A DNA stretch of 64,000 nucleotides, taken from Bacillota bacterium (GTDB lineage: Bacteria > Bacteroidota > Bacteroidia > Bacteroidales > Bacteroidaceae). This document shows, piece after piece, positions 41,199 through 49,698 of this stretch. A program made the position numbers and the translations under genes. The DNA is taken from positions 62,001 through 126,000 of the forward strand of contig JAMPFD010000007.1 of NCBI GenBank assembly GCA_023664625.1, written 5' to 3'. Under the pieces are notes generated by a model. The model made no database searches. It was given only the letters and a program-made list of their open reading frames with translations, and was not told the DNA's origin. Within the stretch, counting starts at the first letter, position 1, and each line of letters starts with the position of its first letter.

Positions 41199-42683
41199 TC
41201 AGAAGCCTTTTCCTTTTTGCTTCTGATACACGACCGTTTGGCTCTTGTCAAGATTGACTATTTTAAACATGACGATTGAGCGGTCAGGAATGTCGGTAGG
41301 CAACATTGAGGCGAGCCGTTTTATTACCTCGTCCACGTTGTTAAAACCGACATCAGTAAACTCGGCAACGTTCTGTCCGTTGTGGTACGCTGCTGCATTG
41401 ACCATATAGCGATACGACAATCTGAAATGCTCTTCCTGCTCCTGTTTCTCTCTTTCTCTTGATGAAGCCTTTCCGGAAAAGAAAATGAAATCAATCACTT
41501 TTTCGTTGAGTTCCCATGCAGGGGAGTAGTCCAGTTTCAGATAACCTCGTGTTACCTTGTGACTGCTGGCATGGTTCATGGCAAACGCAACTTCATCAAT
41601 AGATGCACGACAATCATTCTGCGCCACCGTTCCCCATGTATGCCTGAACGTGTAAACGGAATACTGCTCCTCCTTTGGAATGTTCATCGCCTTACATAGC
41701 TGCTTGATTCCACTATTGGCATTTGCAGAAAAGCTGTCTGATGTACTCATGCGCTGGTGAAAGTTGAACAGATGCTCATCGTCTGTCCTGTCCAGATACT
41801 TATCGAACAAAGGTTGTATGATGGCAGGAACACGCATTTCCATGTACGCCTCATCTGCTCTGAATTTCATTGTCTTTGCTCGCTTGTAGTGTATGATGCC
41901 GTTGTGATAGTCCGTTTTCTTCATGTTGAACAAGTCCACCGTATTGATACCAGCAAGGCAAAGCACCATCATCGAAATATCACGTCCGAACTCCGTCAGT
42001 GGGAATTTAAGTTTGCTTTCTGGGATAGGGAACGAGAAGAACGCCCTGCACGCCTCTGGAGTAATGGCACGCTTCTCAGGACGGTCGGCAGATGGTATCT
42101 CCACTTTCAGCCACGGATTTGTTGTGATGCGGATAATGCCGTTATCGTAGTCATTATACTCTAAGATTGCAGCCTTGAACACCTGACGCAAGCAAATAGG
42201 GTACATTTCCTTTGCTCTGGCTGTTGTCGCAAGGTTCTCAATCCACTTGCTGATGGTCTGTGATGTCATGTGAGAGAATAACACGTTTGTTGTACCGCAG
42301 AACCGTTCTAAGTGATTAAGGGCAAGTTCATAGTTTCGTGCGTTGCGCTGCTGCCCTCGGTCAATCAACTTGTTGATGTGCTGTCGGGCATAGTCACTGA
42401 AGCTGATGTCCTGATTGCCCGATTTCAAAAACTCAGCAATCTCTTTTACTGTCCAGTGTTCGATGTCCTTGTGGTTCAACCGCTCGTTATACTCCAAAAT
42501 CTTTTGGGTGCAATACTGCAATACAAAAGGGTCTTTTATCTCGTTAGTCTTCGTCAGCTCCTTTTTCGTAATCATCTTGTCTGTCTTGATGAAAGCTGAG
42601 TCACGATGATGTGTAACTCGGATATACACAGGATAGAAGCCGTCCGTCCTCTGTGCCCTTACCACTGCCTTTAATGTTGCCAT
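41199..42683 (-). CDS. int: Tyrosine recombinase, phage integrase
   Basis: This is a 494-residue site-specific recombinase. The N-terminal part (1-90) is an arm-binding region, a SAM-like core-binding domain follows (about 93-180), and the catalytic domain is C-terminal. Box II reads YTFRHTW (Arg347, His348), followed by His371 in MNHAS and the nucleophile Tyr381 in RGYLKLD. Box I reads AGINTVDL (244-251), where the usual catalytic Arg is Asn247; loss of this Arg is also known in the Bacteroides element integrase IntDOT. A tail of about 100 residues extends past the nucleophile. It sits at the chromosomal junction with its own terminator. Confidence 0.9.
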   Translation of the reverse strand: MATLKAVVRAQRTDGFYPVYIRVTHHRDSAFIKTDKMITKKELTKTNEIKDPFVLQYCTQKILEYNERLNHKDIEHWTVKEIAEFLKSGNQDISFSDYARQHINKLIDRGQQRNARNYELALNHLERFCGTTNVLFSHMTSQTISKWIENLATTARAKEMYPICLRQVFKAAILEYNDYDNGIIRITTNPWLKVEIPSADRPEKRAITPEACRAFFSFPIPESKLKFPLTEFGRDISMMVLCLAGINTVDLFNMKKTDYHNGIIHYKRAKTMKFRADEAYMEMRVPAIIQPLFDKYLDRTDDEHLFNFHQRMSTSDSFSANANSGIKQLCKAMNIPKEEQYSVYTFRHTWGTVAQNDCRASIDEVAFAMNHASSHKVTRGYLKLDYSPAWELNEKVIDFIFFSGKASSREREKQEQEEHFRLSYRYMVNAAAYHNGQNVAEFTDVGFNNVDEVIKRLASMLPTDIPDRSIVMFKIVNLDKSQTVVYQKQKGKGF

Positions 42684-42867
42684 AATATGTTATTTTCTAA
42701 GTTATACTTTCTGTTCTGTGTCCCAATGTTTACAGCACTGTTTTTATTGCTTATCCAACGCTATATGCTAACTGTCTAATAGCGAGCGGAAATCATTTGT
42801 ACAACACGCTGTCAACACCGTTGTAAAAACTTACCAACAATTGTACAACATTTGCGTTCATTCTGCT

Positions 42868-42897
42868 CAAAAAGCGTGCTTAAATGCACGTTGTTGT
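42868..42897 (+). repeat. Interspersed chromosomal repeat, copy 1
   Basis: CAAAAAGCGTGCTTAA followed by GTTGTTG is similar to 47673-47698 (CAAAAAGCGTACTTAA, then TTGTTG). Both lie in intergenic chromosomal DNA. Confidence 0.45.
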
Positions 42898-42908
42898 CTA
42901 AAAGTTAA

Positions 42909-42947
42909 TAGGCGATAAGCTATTGATTTACAACAGCCTACCGCCTA
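42909..42947 (-). terminator. Possible terminator after ppdK
   Basis: A TAGGCG / CGCCTA stem with partial inner pairing lies 27 bases past the ppdK stop and is followed on the minus strand by TTAACTTTTAG. The long loop makes it a weak prediction. Confidence 0.4.
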
Positions 42948-42973
42948 TATTACTGATAATCAGCTAAAAGCCG

Positions 42974-45694
42974 TTATTCCTCAACAGCAGCCTGAGCCGC
43001 GGCGAGACGTGCGATAGGCACACGGAATGGTGAGCATGATGCATAGTTCATGCCTACCTTTGCACAGAACTTGACTGAAGACGGCTCGCCACCATGCTCA
43101 CCGCAAATACCTGTACGGAGCTCCGGACGTACTGCACGGCCGTTTTTGACAGCCATGTCAATAAGCTGGCCTACACCTTCCTGGTCAAGAACCTGGAATG
43201 GGTCAACCTTAAGAATCTTCTTCTCCATGTATGCCGGGAGGAATGATGCTATGTCGTCACGAGAGTAACCGTAGGTCATCTGTGTCAGGTCGTTTGTGCC
43301 GAATGAGAAGTACTGTGCCTCTTCTGCAATCTGACTTGCTGTGAGGGCGGCACGTGGAATTTCAATCATGGTACCAATCTCAAACTCGACCTCAATGCCT
43401 TGCTCGGCAAAGACTTCTTTTGCAGTCTTGGTGATGATGGCCTTCTGTTGCTTGAGCTCAAGTACAGTGCCAATCAGAGGAACCATGATCTCCGGACAAG
43501 GATTTTTGCCTTCCTTCTTCAGTTCGCATGCAGCAGTCAGGATGGCGCGAGTCTGCATTGCTGTGATTTCCGGGAATGTAATGCCGAGACGGCAGCCACG
43601 GTGACCAAGCATAGGATTGTTCTCTGCAAGAGAGTTGACACGCTTCTGAATTTCTGCAACGCTTACGCCCATCTCGTGAGCCATGGTCTCCTGGCCTTCA
43701 AGGTCATGCGGTACAAACTCGTGGAGTGGCGGATCAAGGAGACGGATATTGACTGGCAGTCCGTCCATAGCCTCAAGGATTCCCTTGAAGTCTGCTTTCT
43801 GGTATGGGAGAAGCTTGGCAAGAGCTTTCTCGCGTCCGGCAACATTGCTTGCGAGAATCATCTCACGCATGGCGATAATCTTCTGTCCCTCGAAGAACAT
43901 GTGTTCGGTACGGGTGAGGCCGATACCCTTTGCACCGAACTCACGTGCTATACGTGCATCGTGCGGAGTGTCGGCATTTGTACGAACCTGAAGTTTCGTG
44001 TACTTGTCGCACAGATCCATGAGTTCCTTGAAGTCACCGGAAAGCTCAGCGGCTTTTGTCTTTACCTCTCCGGCATATACTTGACCTGTTGTGCCGTTGA
44101 GTGAGATATAGTCACCTTCTTTATATATGGTGCCGTCAATTTCGACAGTCTTTGTCTTGTAGTCAACATTTATGCCGCCGGCACCCGATACGCAACATTT
44201 GCCCATACCGCGGGCAACAACGGCTGCGTGAGATGTCATGCCGCCACGTGCTGTAAGGATACCTTCTGCTGCGGACATGCCGGCAAGGTCCTCAGGTGAG
44301 GTCTCAATACGTACCATAATGACTTTGTGCCCGTCTGCATGCCATGCTTCAGCATCGTCTGCATGGAACACAATCTGACCGCAAGCTGCACCTGGAGATG
44401 CCGGGAGACCTTGAGTGATGACCTTAGCCTTAGAGAGAGCAAGCTTGTCGAATACAGGATGGAGAAGCTCATCAAGTTTCTGTGGCTCACAGCGGAGAAT
44501 GGCAGTCTTCTCGTCAATCATACCCTCGTGGAGAAGGTCCATTGCTATTTTGACCATGGCAGTACCTGTACGCTTGCCGTTACGTGTCTGGAGGAACCAG
44601 AGCTTGCCTTCCTGTACAGTGAACTCCATATCCTGCATGTCATGATAGTGATGCTCAAGCTTGTCCTGCAGTGCATCCAGTTCTGCATAAAGCTCAGGCA
44701 TGGCTTCTTCCATGGAAGGATATTTTGCGACACGCTCTTCTTCCGCAATTCCTGCACGCTCAGCCCAACGCTGGGAACCTATCTTTGTAATCTGCTGTGG
44801 TGTGCGGATGCCGGCAACGACATCCTCGCCCTGTGCGTTGATGAGATACTCGCCGTTGAAAAGGTTCTCGCCGTTACCTGCGTCACGTGAGAAGCAAACA
44901 CCTGTTGCAGATGTGTCGCCCATGTTTCCGAATACCATTGCCATGACAGAAACGGCTGTGCCCCATTCGTCAGGAATACCCTCCATCTTGCGGTAGAGGA
45001 TGGCACGCTCGTTCATCCATGAGCGGAACACGGCGCAGATTGCACCCCAAAGTTGCTCGATAGGGTCATTAGGGAAGTCGGAACCTGTCTGTTCCTTGAT
45101 GGCTGTCTTGAACAATGTGACAAGCTTCTTCAAAGATTCTACGGAGAGGTCCTTGTCAAGTTCTACACCCTGTTCTTTCTTCACCTGCTCGATAATCTTC
45201 TCGAACGGGTCGATGTCCTCTTTGTTCTCCGGCTTCATACCAAGGACCACATCACCGTACATTTGTACGAAACGGCGGTAGGAATCATATACGAAATGTG
45301 GGTTGCCTGTCTTTCTGCACATGCCCTCTGCTACTTCGTCGTTGAGTCCGAGGTTAAGGATTGTGTCCATCATGCCCGGCATGGAAGCGCGGGCACCGGA
45401 ACGTACAGATACGAGAAGTGGATTGTCAACATCTCCGAACTTTGATTTCATCAGTTCCTCGACATGCTTTACTGCTGCATTGACCTCGTCTGTAAGGAGT
45501 TCGATGATTCTTTCCTGTCCAACCTTATAATATTCGTTACAGGTATCTGTGGTGATTGTGAATCCCGGAGGAACCGGTACGCCGATGAGGTTCATCTCAG
45601 CCAGGTTGGCACCCTTGCCACCAAGCTTCTCACGCATCTGCGCATTGCCTTCGGCTTTGCCATTGCCAAAGGTATAAACTCTTTTTTCGCTCAT
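42974..45694 (-). CDS. ppdK: Pyruvate, phosphate dikinase
   Basis: This 906-residue cytosolic enzyme interconverts pyruvate, ATP and phosphate with phosphoenolpyruvate, AMP and pyrophosphate; in anaerobic Bacteroidales it can run either way in glycolysis/gluconeogenesis. The N-terminal nucleotide-binding domain is evident (GGKGANLAEMNLIGVPVPPG; SVRSGARASMPGMMDTILNL). The phosphohistidine swivel domain has GGMTSHAAVVARGMGK with the catalytic His near residue 489. The C-terminal PEP/pyruvate TIM barrel ends with FSFGTNDLTQMTYGYSRDD and GICGEHGGEP. Length is normal. A good promoter lies at 45746-45777. It is divergent from rlmD and abuts the prophage at its 3' side without damage. Confidence 0.97.
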   Translation of the reverse strand: MSEKRVYTFGNGKAEGNAQMREKLGGKGANLAEMNLIGVPVPPGFTITTDTCNEYYKVGQERIIELLTDEVNAAVKHVEELMKSKFGDVDNPLLVSVRSGARASMPGMMDTILNLGLNDEVAEGMCRKTGNPHFVYDSYRRFVQMYGDVVLGMKPENKEDIDPFEKIIEQVKKEQGVELDKDLSVESLKKLVTLFKTAIKEQTGSDFPNDPIEQLWGAICAVFRSWMNERAILYRKMEGIPDEWGTAVSVMAMVFGNMGDTSATGVCFSRDAGNGENLFNGEYLINAQGEDVVAGIRTPQQITKIGSQRWAERAGIAEEERVAKYPSMEEAMPELYAELDALQDKLEHHYHDMQDMEFTVQEGKLWFLQTRNGKRTGTAMVKIAMDLLHEGMIDEKTAILRCEPQKLDELLHPVFDKLALSKAKVITQGLPASPGAACGQIVFHADDAEAWHADGHKVIMVRIETSPEDLAGMSAAEGILTARGGMTSHAAVVARGMGKCCVSGAGGINVDYKTKTVEIDGTIYKEGDYISLNGTTGQVYAGEVKTKAAELSGDFKELMDLCDKYTKLQVRTNADTPHDARIAREFGAKGIGLTRTEHMFFEGQKIIAMREMILASNVAGREKALAKLLPYQKADFKGILEAMDGLPVNIRLLDPPLHEFVPHDLEGQETMAHEMGVSVAEIQKRVNSLAENNPMLGHRGCRLGITFPEITAMQTRAILTAACELKKEGKNPCPEIMVPLIGTVLELKQQKAIITKTAKEVFAEQGIEVEFEIGTMIEIPRAALTASQIAEEAQYFSFGTNDLTQMTYGYSRDDIASFLPAYMEKKILKVDPFQVLDQEGVGQLIDMAVKNGRAVRPELRTGICGEHGGEPSSVKFCAKVGMNYASCSPFRVPIARLAAAQAAVEE

Positions 45695-45745
45695 TGTGCT
45701 TGTAGGTTTTTGTTAGAATAAAATTATGTTAACTTATCTAAGATG

Positions 45746-45777
45746 CAAATATACTAAGATTTAACGAAAGTGCCAAA
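45746..45777 (-). promoter_or_regulatory. Promoter of ppdK (Bacteroidetes type)
   Basis: On the minus strand TTTG (45777-45774), 20 bases, then TATATTTG (45753-45746). This is a full match to the sigma-ABfr pattern, about 50 bases upstream of the ATG. Confidence 0.75.
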
Positions 45778-45833
45778 CTTTTAATAACTTTATTTATTAT
45801 ATTTCCCGCCTTAATATTTATTTGCCATATATT

Positions 45834-45865
45834 TTTGCTCATATCATGGAAAATTTGTAATTTTG
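45834..45865 (+). promoter_or_regulatory. Promoter of rlmD (Bacteroidetes type)
   Basis: TTTG (45834-45837), 20 bases, then TAATTTTG (45858-45865). Transcription should start near 45872, giving a leader of about 105 bases before the ATG at 45977. Confidence 0.75.
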
Positions 45866-45976
45866 TACCAAATTCGATTTTTGCTTTCCTGCCGGTTTCC
45901 TGAAAAATTACGTATCAACAGTGATTTAATTGGAAACTTGCAGATAAAGAAATTGTAATACAGCACATTTTTGGTT

Positions 45977-47434
45977 ATGTCAAGAAAGAAAAAAGCATTA
46001 CCTGTACTTCAAAATGTCACTATAGAAGATATAGCAGCAGAAGGTAAGAGCATTGTCCGTTGGAATGATATGGTGGTTTTTGTGCCATTCTGTGTCCCTG
46101 GCGATGTCGTGGACTTGCAGATTAAGCGCAAGAAACACTCATACGCTGAGGCTGAGGTGATAAAGTTCCATAAATACAGTGATGTACGTATAGAACCGAA
46201 ATGTCAGCATTTCGGGTTGTGTGGCGGATGTAAGTGGCAACAGCTGCCTTATGGTGAGCAACTGAAGGCGAAGCAGAATCAGGTGATGCAGCAATTGAGG
46301 CGCATAGGCCACATTGAGTTGCCTGAGTGCAGTCCTATTTTGGGCAGTGTCAAGACTTTTGAATACAGGAACAAACTTGAGTTCGGATGCTCCTGCAAGC
46401 GTTGGCTGACACGTGAGCAGATGGCTTCAGGCATCCCTTTCGAGCCGGCGATAGGCTTCCATATTACAGGGGCGTTTGACAAGATTCTCCCGATAGAGAA
46501 ATGCTGGCTCATGGATGATCTTAACAACAGAATACGTAATTACATATATAAGTACGCATCTGAGACCGGACTGACATTCTTTGACCTCCGTGAACAGCAT
46601 GGCTTGCTTCGCGATATGATGATACGTAACTCCAATACAGGTGAGTGGATGTTTCTCATGCAGTTCGGACCTACGGAGAAGGTTGCCAATGCAGAGGCAT
46701 ACAGTGAGGCAGAGGCAAAGACTTTCTTTGACAGTGAGAAAGCAATGGCATTGCTCGGTGGCATAGCGGAAAACTTCCCTCAGATTACTTCACTCCTATG
46801 GGTGTATAACCCGAAATGCAATGATACTTTCGGCGACCTTAGTGTCAATGTCTTTAAGGGTAATGACCATATTTTTGAGGTTATGGAAGACTTGCGCTTT
46901 AAGGTCGGTCCGAAATCGTTTTATCAGACAAACACTGATCAGGCATATCATCTCTATGCCGTTGCGCGAAATTTTGCACAGTTGACAGGTACTGAAACTG
47001 TTTATGATCTCTATACAGGAACAGGTACTATTGCTAATTTTGTAGCGAAGAAAGCCGCGAAGGTTGTCGGCATAGAGTATGTCCAAGAGGCTATTGAGGA
47101 TGCGAAGGTAAATTCCGAAATAAACAGCATTGACAATACAGAGTTCTTTGCAGGTGACATGAAGGACATACTTACGGAAGATTTCATAGCGGAGCATGGG
47201 CAGCCTGATGTCATCATCACCGATCCTCCGCGTGCAGGTATGCATCCTGATGTTGTCAATGTCATCATAGGTGCCGCTCCGAAGCGTATTGTCTATGTCA
47301 GCTGCAACCCTGCAACCCAGGCGCGTGACCTGCAGCTTCTTGATTCTCACTACAAGGTCGTTGCTGTCCAGCCGGTTGATATGTTTCCGCACACTCCACA
47401 TGTCGAAAATGTTGTACTTCTGGAGAAAAGATAG
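45977..47434 (+). CDS. rlmD: 23S rRNA (uracil-5-)-methyltransferase, RlmD/RumA family
   Basis: This is a 485-residue SAM-dependent RNA methyltransferase. The N-terminal TRAM RNA-binding domain (about 10-70) is followed by the iron-sulfur cysteines CQHFGLCGGCKWQ. The methyltransferase part shows VYDLYTGTGTIANFVAKKA (SAM loop), ITDPPRAGMH and the catalytic Cys in VYVSCNPATQARDL. The ATG at 45977 is used because the in-frame codon at 45971 is TTG. Family members modify U1939 (RlmD) or U747/U1939 of 23S rRNA; the exact target here is not certain. Confidence 0.92.
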   Translation: MSRKKKALPVLQNVTIEDIAAEGKSIVRWNDMVVFVPFCVPGDVVDLQIKRKKHSYAEAEVIKFHKYSDVRIEPKCQHFGLCGGCKWQQLPYGEQLKAKQNQVMQQLRRIGHIELPECSPILGSVKTFEYRNKLEFGCSCKRWLTREQMASGIPFEPAIGFHITGAFDKILPIEKCWLMDDLNNRIRNYIYKYASETGLTFFDLREQHGLLRDMMIRNSNTGEWMFLMQFGPTEKVANAEAYSEAEAKTFFDSEKAMALLGGIAENFPQITSLLWVYNPKCNDTFGDLSVNVFKGNDHIFEVMEDLRFKVGPKSFYQTNTDQAYHLYAVARNFAQLTGTETVYDLYTGTGTIANFVAKKAAKVVGIEYVQEAIEDAKVNSEINSIDNTEFFAGDMKDILTEDFIAEHGQPDVIITDPPRAGMHPDVVNVIIGAAPKRIVYVSCNPATQARDLQLLDSHYKVVAVQPVDMFPHTPHVENVVLLEKR

Positions 47435-47540
47435 GGATATAACGATTTGGCAGGGGGGAGCGTAATACTGTGCATCCTTTGGATATGCTGTAATATATGA
47501 ATTCTTGATGTCTATTGTCAAATGAAAATGGAGGCAGATG

Positions 47541-47624
47541 CAAAAAGGTTACGTTTTGCAATACAAAGGGTTACGCTTTATCATATAAAAGGTAACCCTT
47601 TGCAGAATAAAAGGTAACCTTTTG
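47541..47624. repeat. Nested inverted repeat of four GGTTAC/GTAACC units
   Basis: Units CAAAAAGGTTACGTTTTG (47541-47558), CAAAGGGTTACGCTTTA (47564-47580), AAAAGGTAACCCTTTG (47587-47602) and AAAAGGTAACCTTTTG (47609-47624) are arranged as 1-2-2'-1', so 1 pairs with 4 and 2 with 3 to make one long imperfect hairpin about 84 bases long. I associate such repeats with Prevotella intergenic regions. Function unknown; possibly a transcript end, a protein-binding site or a transposable MITE-like repeat. Confidence 0.75.
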
Positions 47625-47672
47625 TTTTGTAGTTGGCAAATATTTGGAAAACAACAAATTAGAGGTGTTGTG

Positions 47673-47698
47673 CAAAAAGCGTACTTAACGCCTTGTTG
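47673..47698 (+). repeat. Interspersed chromosomal repeat, copy 2
   Basis: Related to 42868-42897 (see that entry). It lies 48 bases after the nested GGTTAC repeat. Confidence 0.45.
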
Positions 47699-47811
47699 TA
47701 AAGTCTTTATCAGAGGAATATTTTGTCAGGTATATTATCTCTATCGTATAGAAAGCCGTTTTTTCGATGCTGCATTTCAGACCGGTAGTGTGCTTGTCCC
47801 AATTTTAATAT

Positions 47812-47858
47812 AAAAAAACGTTTGCATGCCACAATAAGGTGAATGCAAACGTTTTTTT
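47812..47858. terminator. Bidirectional terminator between rlmD side and TPR gene
   Basis: A 16-pair perfect stem (AAAAAAACGTTTGCAT / ATGCAAACGTTTTTTT) with a 15-base loop. T runs lie at the end on both strands. It lies 88 bases past the stop of the minus-strand TPR gene. Confidence 0.85.
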
Positions 47859-47945
47859 ATTGTGTTTATTTAATGGATATTTATTTGCAATGCTTCAGAT
47901 ATTCCGGTATTATACGGAAAGAAATAGCTTTTATCTATGATGTGG

Positions 47946-49649
47946 CTATTTATATTTCTTTATCAGCGCATCCGCCTGCTGGTATCCGAGGGAGCGGGAC
48001 TGTTCAAGATTCAGCAGTCCTTCATGCTTCTTGCCAAGGTTGCACTGGGCGACACCGAGCACGGCATACGCCTCGGCAGTCTTGTCGTTTATGATGATGG
48101 CACGGTTGGCATCGGCAATGGCCTCGTCATACATACGTAGTCTGAGTTGCAGTGAAGCGCGCTCACAATAATAAATTGTACTGTTCTGATTGAGGTCAAT
48201 GGCTTTTGTGATATCTTCCAAGGCCTGTTGGAAAGCCCGTGCCTCCCGTTCACACAAAAAGCGGTTATAGTAGAATTGCGGAGCCAGTTGTGTGCCCACC
48301 ATGAGTTTCTCATAGAGGTTGTAGTCAAGCATAGCCTTACGGTACTGTTCCAACTCCTGGTACATTGCTCCACGCTGGAAGACATATTTTGCCGACTGGT
48401 ATGTCAATGGCTGTGGGCAGGCAGCAATGACACTGTCCATATTTGCCATGATTTCCTCTGCCGAAGCACCTGCGGCCTGCTTGCATGCCACAGCCTGGAG
48501 CATGTTTTCTGCACTTCTGAGGATAGTGCCCTGTAATTGCATATAGATATTGTATGCGTCATCATATTTCTTCTGCGCAAAGAGAATCTGTGCTTGTTGC
48601 TGCAGATAGATAGGGGCGTTGTCAATGGTGTAGGCCGTCTGTGCCTCTTTCATAGCCTTGTCAAGCGACCATGAAGAGTAGGGGATGTCTCCGAAATAAA
48701 GTTCTTTCCTAAGTATAAGGTCACTATAGGTATGATGAGCCTCCGCCTTGTTTTCTGCAGTGGCAATCACTTTCTGCATGTCAGCGTCGGCCAGTGCAAA
48801 TTCCTTGTTTTCAAGATGCAGGCGTGCACGCGCCTCATAGCCGTCGTGCTTGTCAGGATATGAAGAGATAAACTGCTCTACAACGGCTTTGTAGGCATCG
48901 CCTTTCCTTTGCTGTGCGGCAAAGAAAAGAGCCAGTTGAGCCTCTTTATATGTCTCAGGCAATACGGAAGGTATGCCGGACTGTGCCAGCAGTGCAGCCT
49001 GTGTTCCTACAGCCTGATATTTGAATTCTGAGGGGTACAGTGCGCTTATGGCATTGACAATCCCTCCTTTTACGCCTTTTTGTATGAGTGCCACAATCTC
49101 ACCATTGTCATTGATGACAGGGCAGAAATCTATATCGTCAGGCGCGTGAAGGTCAAGGATATAGAAAGGGTAATCTTTTGCTATGCCGTTTCCTTCTTTT
49201 GGTTTTGAGAATGTCTCAATCTTTGCTACAGAAGCATGGAGCAGACGCTGGCTTTTCACACCATAGCAGGCAAGCCATAGGTTTGATTTCTCAGGAGCAG
49301 TCGTATTTGCTATTGTTGCTTTCGGTGTTGAACCTTTGACACGGAACTTACATACATCATATAGGTCGTTAGCACCGATTATTCCGTCTATTTCATATTT
49401 CTTTCCGTTAGCATCAACAACAACAGCCTTGCTTGCGCCTGCAAACGGTGTCCACTGGGTTATCGCCTCGCCTTGTCCGCTGACGAACACACCATGTGAT
49501 GTCGCCAGCGGAGTGCCGTCTGCTTTGAATGTATTGATGGAAAAGACAGCCTGTGCAGCTTTCTTCACTTGTGAGTTCTGTGCCATGGATGTGCTTTGTG
49601 ACAGCAGAAAGGCAAATAAAATAAAGAGTGTATATGATATGTTTCTCAT
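47946..49649 (-). CDS. Exported TPR protein with degenerate trypsin-like domain
   Basis: This is a 567-residue protein with a signal peptide (MRNISYTLFILFAFLLSQSTSMAQ). Residues about 30-215 follow a trypsin/DegP-like beta-barrel pattern (TSHGVFVSGQGEAITQWTPF), but the position of the catalytic His carries TQWTP instead of TNxHV, and the Ser loop reads DIDFCPVINDNGEIVALI with no GxSGG. The protease is therefore probably inactive. From about 240 onward there are TPR repeats (ALADADMQKVIATAENKAEA; AYAVLGVAQCNLGKKHEGLL). It is likely a periplasmic scaffold or binding protein. It lies 49 bases after recN and may be co-transcribed. Confidence 0.75.
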   Translation of the reverse strand: MRNISYTLFILFAFLLSQSTSMAQNSQVKKAAQAVFSINTFKADGTPLATSHGVFVSGQGEAITQWTPFAGASKAVVVDANGKKYEIDGIIGANDLYDVCKFRVKGSTPKATIANTTAPEKSNLWLACYGVKSQRLLHASVAKIETFSKPKEGNGIAKDYPFYILDLHAPDDIDFCPVINDNGEIVALIQKGVKGGIVNAISALYPSEFKYQAVGTQAALLAQSGIPSVLPETYKEAQLALFFAAQQRKGDAYKAVVEQFISSYPDKHDGYEARARLHLENKEFALADADMQKVIATAENKAEAHHTYSDLILRKELYFGDIPYSSWSLDKAMKEAQTAYTIDNAPIYLQQQAQILFAQKKYDDAYNIYMQLQGTILRSAENMLQAVACKQAAGASAEEIMANMDSVIAACPQPLTYQSAKYVFQRGAMYQELEQYRKAMLDYNLYEKLMVGTQLAPQFYYNRFLCEREARAFQQALEDITKAIDLNQNSTIYYCERASLQLRLRMYDEAIADANRAIIINDKTAEAYAVLGVAQCNLGKKHEGLLNLEQSRSLGYQQADALIKKYK

Positions 49650-49698
49650 ATAAGCGGTATTCTGTGTATATTGATTATAGTCTTATGGAGGGATTAGA

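Larger units (their letters stand above)
42684..42973. other. Prophage-chromosome junction region (attachment site expected here)
   Basis: These 290 bases lie between the integrase start and the ppdK stop and hold no gene. Two further TGTACA boxes (42798-42803, 42842-42847) match the phage control region, while the element at 42868-42897 has a relative in host DNA at 47673. The junction therefore probably lies between about 42700 and 42868. The core cannot be fixed because the other end of the prophage is outside the window. Confidence 0.5.
47435..47945. other. Intergenic region with nested GGTTAC repeats and terminator
   Basis: There are 511 bases between convergent rlmD and the TPR protein gene. 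It contains a nested inverted repeat at 47541-47624, an interspersed repeat copy at 47673-47698 and a strong terminator at 47812-47858. No ORF looks coding. Confidence 0.7.

Noticed and set aside
43400..44104. Long plus-strand ORF opposite ppdK
   Set aside because: Shadow of a strongly conserved gene; no family resemblance.
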